This document shows positions 58,113 to 64,000 of a stretch of DNA of 64,000 bases, piece after piece. The stretch is from assembly GCA_022559845.1 (NCBI GenBank), contig CM040120.1, positions 308,238,740 to 308,302,739 on the forward strand, written 5' to 3'. The notes beneath the pieces were generated by a model that ran no database searches, was not told the DNA's origin, and saw only the letters and a program-made list of their open reading frames with translations. The position numbers and the translations under genes are program-made. Origin of the DNA: Amorphophallus konjac (lineage: Eukaryota > Streptophyta > Magnoliopsida > Alismatales > Araceae). Every line of letters starts with the position of its first letter. The stretch's first letter is position 1.

Positions 58113-58320
58113 GCGAGTCCCTGGGGATCTAAGGATGATCAAGGCTCCGAAAGCCCACATTCGCGAAGAAAACGGTCGGTTTGGGGATTAAATCCCATAT
58201 TTCTCGCCCCCTTGAAGCGAGTCCCTGGGGATCTAAGGATGATCAAGGCTCCGAAAGCCCACATTCGCGAAGAAAACGGTCGGTTTGGGGATTAAATCCC
58301 AGATTTCTCGCCCCCTTGGC
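58113..58320. repeat. Recent 104-bp tandem duplication in LTR-B
   Basis: GCGAGTCCCTGGGGATCTAA starts at 58113 and again at 58217. The two 104-bp copies differ at only a couple of positions, one being CATATTTC against CAGATTTC. Confidence 0.95.
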
Positions 58321-59284
58321 ATCATGGCCATGAAATTAGTCGAAATCCCAAAGTGAGGGTTTTGAGAAGGAAGATATTAATGTGATTTCAAGAAGGGAAG
58401 GAAACTTTACAAATCTCCAGCGGTTGGCAACCTCGGAGTCATATCCATGGGTTTAGATAAACTCCGGGCCGGTGGCTGTCAGAATAACATCTACCCCGTC
58501 ATTGAACCGAGTGTTGGACTCGCTGGGTGATTATCCCACCTACTGTCGGAACAGAAATGGAACAGAGTAAAAAATATATGTATCACGTATATATATATGT
58601 AGCGGGGAAGAGGGCAACATAGCACAGCAGCTATATCATACATATATACATATGCATTATCGGGAAGTATATGAGCCCATAAAGGGAAAACAGAGAATCG
58701 GGATCAAAGGGACCTGTGCTTCATTGATCTGGAATGCGAAAGTTTACATTTTGGCCAACGAGAAACCTTACAAATCGCAAAGAGAGAATAACAAAGAAGG
58801 AGATACAAAGAAACCCACCCACCTACGAATGGCTCTCAAACTCTCCTACTCTCTCTCTTGCTCTACTCTTCTTCTGCTTCTTTTTTTTGGACTCTCTTCT
58901 CCTTCTTCTCCCCTTTCTGCGGCTTCAAAGGGCTTAGGCTTCTGGACGAGAGGAAGAAGGATTCTTCAAAAATTGCCGAAGAAGGTCTCTGGCTCCACAG
59001 GGGGGCCCTTTTATAGGGGTTACGACCCCCTGTTCAGAGGAGAAACCTCCCTGATTTCTCCTTTTTTTCCCTTCTTCTGCTATCGCCGTTGTGGCTGCTG
59101 CCGTGATTGCCGCTACTGCTGCCGTGTCGCATGTCGTTGCCATCGAACGTCACTTTCGCCGATGCTACGGCGTGGTAGGGGAGGGACAAAGGCATGGTAG
59201 CCTCTCCGATGGCATCCCCACCATTAGCCACGCAGGAAGTGGAGCTGTTCGAAGGCATGGCGAGCATTCAATGCTCGCCGTGCT

Positions 59285-59660
59285 ACAGTGCCGAAATCCC
59301 AAAATTGGCGTCCAGAGGGAAGGCCATGGATTCCTGATCGCGGAATTAGTGTCCAGTAGATTGGTCGCTGATTCTTAACACCCAATAAAAAGCGCGTCCA
59401 TGTCCTTGACGCTAATTCAAAATGGCGTCCACTACAACGAGCGCCAATCCATTCGATTAAAATCCAATAAGTATAAGGAAAAATCTAATAATATACGGAA
59501 TTGGCGTCACTTTGAGAAGGCGCTCATTAAAGAATTGGCGTCCACGCAAAGGGGCGCCCATTCACACAAGTCGACCCGAAGGAGGTGGAGTCGACCCATA
59601 AAATGGCGTCACTTCACGAGTCGCCAATTAAAGAATTGGCGTCTACATGAAGAGATGTTG
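59285..59660. repeat. Palindrome array in LTR-B (TTGGCGTCC...GGCGCC)
   Basis: About eight units such as GCGCGTCCATGTCCTTGACGC, TGGCGTCCACTACAACGAGCGCCA and TTGGCGTCACTTCACGAGTCGCCAA are spaced 25-45 bp apart, some shown here with truncated arms. They lie upstream of the TATA box in minus-strand sense. A smaller set is downstream at 57070-57290. Confidence 0.82.
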
Positions 59661-59697
59661 ATTCTTCTCTCTCTCTCTCTCTCTTTGAATGCCAACA

Positions 59698-59843
59698 AAA
59701 TGCCCCCCACTCGTAGGTGTTGCGAACAAGGGACGAGGGAGCTGGGCCTGCGGGTGTAATTTCTTGCCCAACAGGCGGTTGATATTGGGGCGGACCATCT
59801 TCAGTTTAAGACGAGTGATCCTAGCCACAGAATACTTTGACCA
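59698..59843 (-). other. Internal 3' end fragment of Tat-like element B
   Basis: The PPT beside LTR-B is followed rightwards by about 130 bp whose minus frame reads ARITRLKLKMVRPNINRLLGKK. This may be the end of a coding region, but I do not recognise it. The element is cut at 59844 by the Sirevirus LTR; the rest should lie right of the window. Confidence 0.45.
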
Positions 59844-62712
59844 TGTTGGGTCCCGTACTGCAGGAACACGGATCTAGAGGGGGGGTGAATAGATCCTTCT
59901 AGTAAAAACTATGTCCAATTAAAAACACAAACTAGCACACAGCGGAATTAACAAGATTGATAAGATTGAGGAATTTAATCTAAACAGATTTAAACTTAAT
60001 TCACTCAATCTCACCGAGCTCACACGATTGCATAAACAGATAAGATAGTGAATCACACAATCACAAAGATCAAATCACAAGACACGGGAACTTTTAAGGT
60101 GATTCGAGACCACGACGGGCTCCCTACGTCCACCCCTCACCAAACCGGTGAGACTTCACTACACGCTACAAAATGTAGCAACACGGGGATGAACCCCAAC
60201 ACCACACAGGCTGCTTCCGCAGCAATCCACACACGAGGCCTTGCCTCAAACTGCTGCCACAGCAGCACGCACACACACACACACACAACGTTGGGGAACA
60301 CACCCCGCACTAAATACCTCACATGGAGACAACTCCGTCCACACACACGTAGGGCAATGCCTACACAACCACACGGGAGAAAACTCCCAACCACACACAC
60401 GGATATACTCCGCACAAATCGACACACACACGTCAACACAAACACTCGGAGAACCCTTTCTCCGAACACCCACACAAAGTATTCTTGTATATGAAATGAA
60501 GACAAATATATGTTATGAACTACCAAAACAAATTCTATAGATGGAGACTAGAAAGATGCATCAAGTATAAGGCTCCCCCTTCTTTAACAAAATCTGTTTC
60601 TCCTTGACTCGTTGACGGACGATCATGATTTTGACATCATCTTCTTTTTCTCCTCGAGACGCTCCTCTTTTCCTTCTTCCACTAGCTCCAGATCCTCTCG
60701 GTGGTAGATCATATCCTCCTTGCAAGAGCTTCACCTTGTTTTCCACCTTTTCTTCACCTATAGGAAAGAATATATGAGCATTAGAAATTTTGTATCACAA
60801 AAATCACAGCTCATGTATATATGTAAGAGAGAGTGGACAAAAGACACATGAAGCCAAGTTCAAAGAGATGATGTTTGTAGCAAATATCTAAAACAGAACT
60901 AAGAGCAACTAGAGAACTAAAAGCAAAACGGATTTTTCAGTGGATAGAGCTCCCCCTTTTATTTCATCGAATAGGCTTAAGCTTTTCTGCAGGATGAAGA
61001 ACGTTCTTGAAGGAAGATGATCGATTCTTGCACGGACAAGGGTTGTATCTTGATTTTCCACGCAGCTTCCAGTAGATGGTCATTTTGAGACTTGAAACCT
61101 CCTTCTTCCCTTCACATACAAGCTTAGAACAATGTGGAAGAAGCCCTTGGAGCAACTGCTGCGACCTTGCACACACAAGAGTTAGAACCACAGAAAATAT
61201 TTCAGAGCTCAACACTTGATTAGGGTTTGCGACCCAAGAGATGGTTTTATATATTTAGAACGGTCAAGGAGCACTCCAGGGACCAGATCCATGAATTAGG
61301 GAGACATTTAGAGCAGTTGGAATGGATTGGTTGGACTTTCGAAGCAAGGACATAAAAGTCATCTTTCACGGCTCTGCATAGGTGTCGACACCTTGTGCAT
61401 TCCAGAACACAAAAAACCAAAACAGAAGATCTGGAAACTAGGTGTCGACACCAGGTGTCGACACCTGGTGTTCTGGCTTGCTGCCAGAACCAGGTTCAGG
61501 TAGGTGTCGACACCTCCTGGGCTTGGCTTCTGAAAAAAAGAGTTCTTGATTCAGGTGTCGACTCCTGGTGTCGACACCTAGTGTCGACACCTGGTGTCGA
61601 CACTTGCACCTGCAAAAAGCCCAGAGACCCATTAAGCTAAAGATGAAAGCTCCAACTTCACCGTGAGTTTTGAGATGATGAAAGAAGGTTGTGAGGAGTT
61701 CTTCCAACCTGTAAAACATAAAGAGAAAATTAGTTTTGCTTCAATGTTAATCTCACAAACCAACCCATTTCATTTCACCTTCTTTTGTTGAACCATGATG
61801 ACTTGTGAACTCATAACCATGTGGAATTGTATCCAAGTTGTTTCCATTACCATTCAAGAAGAAAAATGATGAGATGTCTTGCATGTCAAACATATATCAG
61901 TATTTACCTCATCGATTTACCTGAATTCACCATTGATCATTAATTCCTTGTTTATTTGTTGAATCGACCATACAAGGAGTCATGGAGTTCCAAATATCAT
62001 TCATCATTGCATGATATAATAAATTTGGAATCTAAAGAGTAAGGAACTAAGCCACTCAAAAACCCTATGAAAGATATGTATGAAGGCACTTGAGAACCCA
62101 TTTTCTCAACTCAAGATTAGAGGAGTATCACCATGGATTCCAATATAAATTCTTACCTTGGATCCATAACATTGTGGACAATATTAACCTACCCTTTCTG
62201 GGAATTCATAAGCAAGTTAATATTAAACCAATGAATTTGAAGATCTCAACTTCAACCCAATTCTCCCACAAACCATTTGAAAGCATTTAAACCATGCATT
62301 CATGATATAAGGAAACATGATCAGAATTAATAGGAAACATCATTCATGCATTCATGATGTGCAAGAGCCAGAGAAAATCTTCAACAGAGCATGGAAATGA
62401 AATGGCTATACATTTACACAACACAAAGCCATGCAATCAATTTCATATCCAAAAGGATTCAAGGACTCATGAACCTTCCAAAGACTCATGAGCAGCATGC
62501 ATGAGTCAGCATCAAACATATATGCATGAAGAGCCAGTGCTATACATGAAGAGCCAGTGCTTCGCAACTTGGTAGAGCAACCTACAAGGTAAGATAGTAA
62601 CATGTGAGTTCATGAAGCAGCATCAAACATTTTTCATTTCTATTCATAACACAATATATTATAATCATCAAAAGCATAAGCAAAGACAAAGAGGGAGTGC
62701 ATGAACCCAACA
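59844..62712 (-). mobile_element. 3' LTR of Sirevirus-like element 3
   Basis: On the minus strand it runs TGTTGGGTTCATG...GGGACCCAACA, 2869 bp with perfectly inverted TGTTGGG/CCCAACA tips, directly after a PPT (62713-62726). It ends with the same TATTCACCCCCCCTCTAGATCC-type block as Sirevirus LTR 1 (59875-59897, reverse). TATA box TATATAAAA (61246-61254, minus). CA-rich stretches at 60250-60440 give spurious Cys/Val-rich frames. Confidence 0.88.
61381..61604. repeat. Eight GGTGTCGACACC palindromes in Sirevirus LTR 3
   Basis: Perfect 12-bp palindromes lie at 61381, 61441, 61455, 61503 and 61567, with one-base variants at about 61554, 61580 and 61593. They sit about 130-350 bp upstream of the TATA box in element orientation, the same relative place as the motif array of Sirevirus LTR 1. 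Confidence 0.93.
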
Positions 62713-64000
62713 ATCTCCCCCTTTTTGATGATGACAATATATTGTGGCCATTCGGCCATCCAACTTTCTCTCCCCCTTTAACATTATCAAAAATGGGGGA
62801 CAAGAGAAACAACCAAGTATGTAAATGCTCACAAGTTGCATCAATTGGAAATGGTGTATGACATGAACAAGAATGAGCAAGCAAACAAGCACTCAAACAC
62901 CCATAGTAAGGTATTGACTCACGCAAGTCCCTAGGACTTAAGCAGATAAGATCACATGCAAAGCTCCCCCATTGACATTGACACATCAGATGATTGGCTT
63001 TGATTTTCAAGTTTTTAGATTTTTTATTTTCTTGTGAAATGCATGAACCAAGATGTATGAAAATGATGACACATGAAATGCATACAATGTAATCAAGCAG
63101 ATATCTATAGATACATGCAACATAACTCCCCCATTTTATTTACAGTGAGGGGATAGGTGTAGGAAAAGTGCAAGTGAGTCATTAAGATTAGAGTTCTCAT
63201 GAGTACACCTACAGGAGTGTGCATATAGATAGGAGAAGACGTACAACAGGTCATGTAGTTAATCAAAATTTCAAAATACATATCAAATCAAATTACCATG
63301 TGCAAGTGAGTAACATGAGTATGAAGTTTAGCCATATGGAGAATCAGATTTTTAATTAAACACAATAGTAACTGCACAGAATGCATTTCAATCTAGAGAA
63401 CATCGTATTGGAGGTTTCGCTCTGCCTCATCAAATTTATCATCAGAAATTTTCACACTGACAATCTGAATTTTTCTAAGGATGATCAGGTTCAAATAATT
63501 CCTTTTTGCGCGAGGAGACACATGGAGCTCATGCCAGAATCCCCGGTTACTCAGAATACTGAACCATTTCACCTCATTTTGAACAGAGATACTTTAGTCA
63601 ACACTTTTCAGAAATGAACCACATCACGTCTTAGGTGACATGTGCCCAATTTACTCAGTGAAACAAAGCATTGCTCTGCCTTTCATTTCAACCATTTTTT
63701 TTATGTAGAGGTAGGCAGCTTTTTCCTCAAGTGTCTCTTATCATCCATGCAGCAAGTTGAATTACTTTAGAGTGTCGAAATGAAATTCTTATATCCTTAT
63801 GAATAACATTAATTTCACATTATAGTGCATGAAGTGTACGAATTTGATTTAACATGTATGGAGAAAATTTAACTTAAAACAGGATAGTGTAGCTCCCCCT
63901 ATGTAAATGTAATAAGCATGAAATGCTCCCCCTGAGAGTTTGACATGAATCACACTTGTTAGGACTCAGATGCAACATTATTTATCAATGGAGTATATGG
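62713..64000 (-). other. 3' non-coding region of Sirevirus-like element 3 with multiple PPTs
   Basis: Reverse-complement PPT runs (CTCCCCC plus T or A tracts) lie at 62713-62726, about 62770-62782, 62963-62972, 63126-63136, 63892-63901 and 63924-63932. No credible coding frame is present. The layout mirrors 2530-4070; pol should lie beyond the right edge. Confidence 0.78.

Larger units (their letters stand above)
56293..59697 (-). mobile_element. 3' LTR of Tat-like element B
   Basis: On the minus strand it runs TGTTGGCATTC...GTGCATCCAACA, 3405 bp, and is preceded by a PPT (AGTGGGGGGCATTT, 59698-59711). A TATA box CCCCTATAAAAGGG lies at 59006-59019. It carries palindromes at 57070-57290 and 59285-59660, a (CT)n run at about 59665-59684 and a 104-bp tandem duplication. 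It is homologous in patches to LTR-A but not the same family copy. Frames inside it, including a 182-codon one at 58652-59200, show no protein pattern. Confidence 0.72.

Noticed and set aside
58652..59200. 182-codon frame with a hydrophobic segment and Cys-rich tail
   Set aside because: It spans the TATA region of LTR-B, lies on the strand opposite to the element and has no recognisable domain.
60048..60526. His/Thr-rich and Cys/Val-rich frames on both strands
   Set aside because: They arise from CA-rich low-complexity sequence near the end of Sirevirus LTR 3.
61381..61604. CRISPR-like array of GGTGTCGACACC
   Set aside because: The repeats are only 12 bp, spacers are irregular and the array is in the U3 of a plant LTR. 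The same applies to arrays B, C and D, whose whole units repeat without unique spacers.

Overview
This is a stretch of plant nuclear heterochromatin made almost entirely of nested LTR retrotransposons. I found no host gene, no genuine tRNA or rRNA gene and no bacterial-style feature. The evidence for an angiosperm-type genome is the mix of families: Sirevirus-like Ty1/copia elements with repeated polypurine tracts, a Tekay/Del-type chromovirus with a C-terminal chromodomain, Tat-like Ty3/gypsy elements with very long LTRs and satellite-like arrays, and a Cassandra TRIM whose LTRs carry half of a 5S rRNA gene. The species cannot be named from the sequence.

Layout, left to right. 1-6640: 3' part of a Sirevirus-like copia element, with decayed pol, a multi-PPT region and a 2.6-kb LTR holding about 40 copies of a short motif. 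6641-9801: 3' part of a second Sirevirus-like element (env-like ORF, PPT, 1.2-kb LTR), apparently the target of the first. 9833-20922: a composite insertion in which a Cassandra TRIM (9838-10447) and a chromovirus (10455-20917) are joined end to end inside one 5-bp target duplication (AGTGG). 20923-24335: fragments of two further gypsy-type LTRs. 24336-41650: a chain of different tandem arrays, probably the 3' untranslated region of a Tat-like element, broken by an 11.1-kb element (25011-36149, TSD GGTAG) and a solo copia LTR (38551-40107, TSD AAAGG). 42326-55732: minus-strand gag and 5' LTR of that Tat-like element, broken by a solo chromovirus-type LTR (45551-48871, TSD AGGCC) and a 1.4-kb foldback element (52237-53654, TSD CGTGG). 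56293-59697: a related Tat-like 3' LTR. 59844-64000: minus-strand 3' end of a third Sirevirus-like element.

Nothing here forms an operon. The elements interact by nesting and by recombination of their cDNAs. Four signals stand out: (i) the end-joined chromovirus-Cassandra composite; (ii) a transcribed 5' leader module, a conserved block of about 130 bp beside arrays of small imperfect palindromes, shared on the same strand by three LTR families; (iii) private short-motif arrays in the U3 of each Sirevirus LTR, several built on a GTCGAC core; (iv) a foldback element with 124-bp inverted ends but retroviral-type TG...CA termini and a 5-bp TSD. All identities and copy counts were made by eye.
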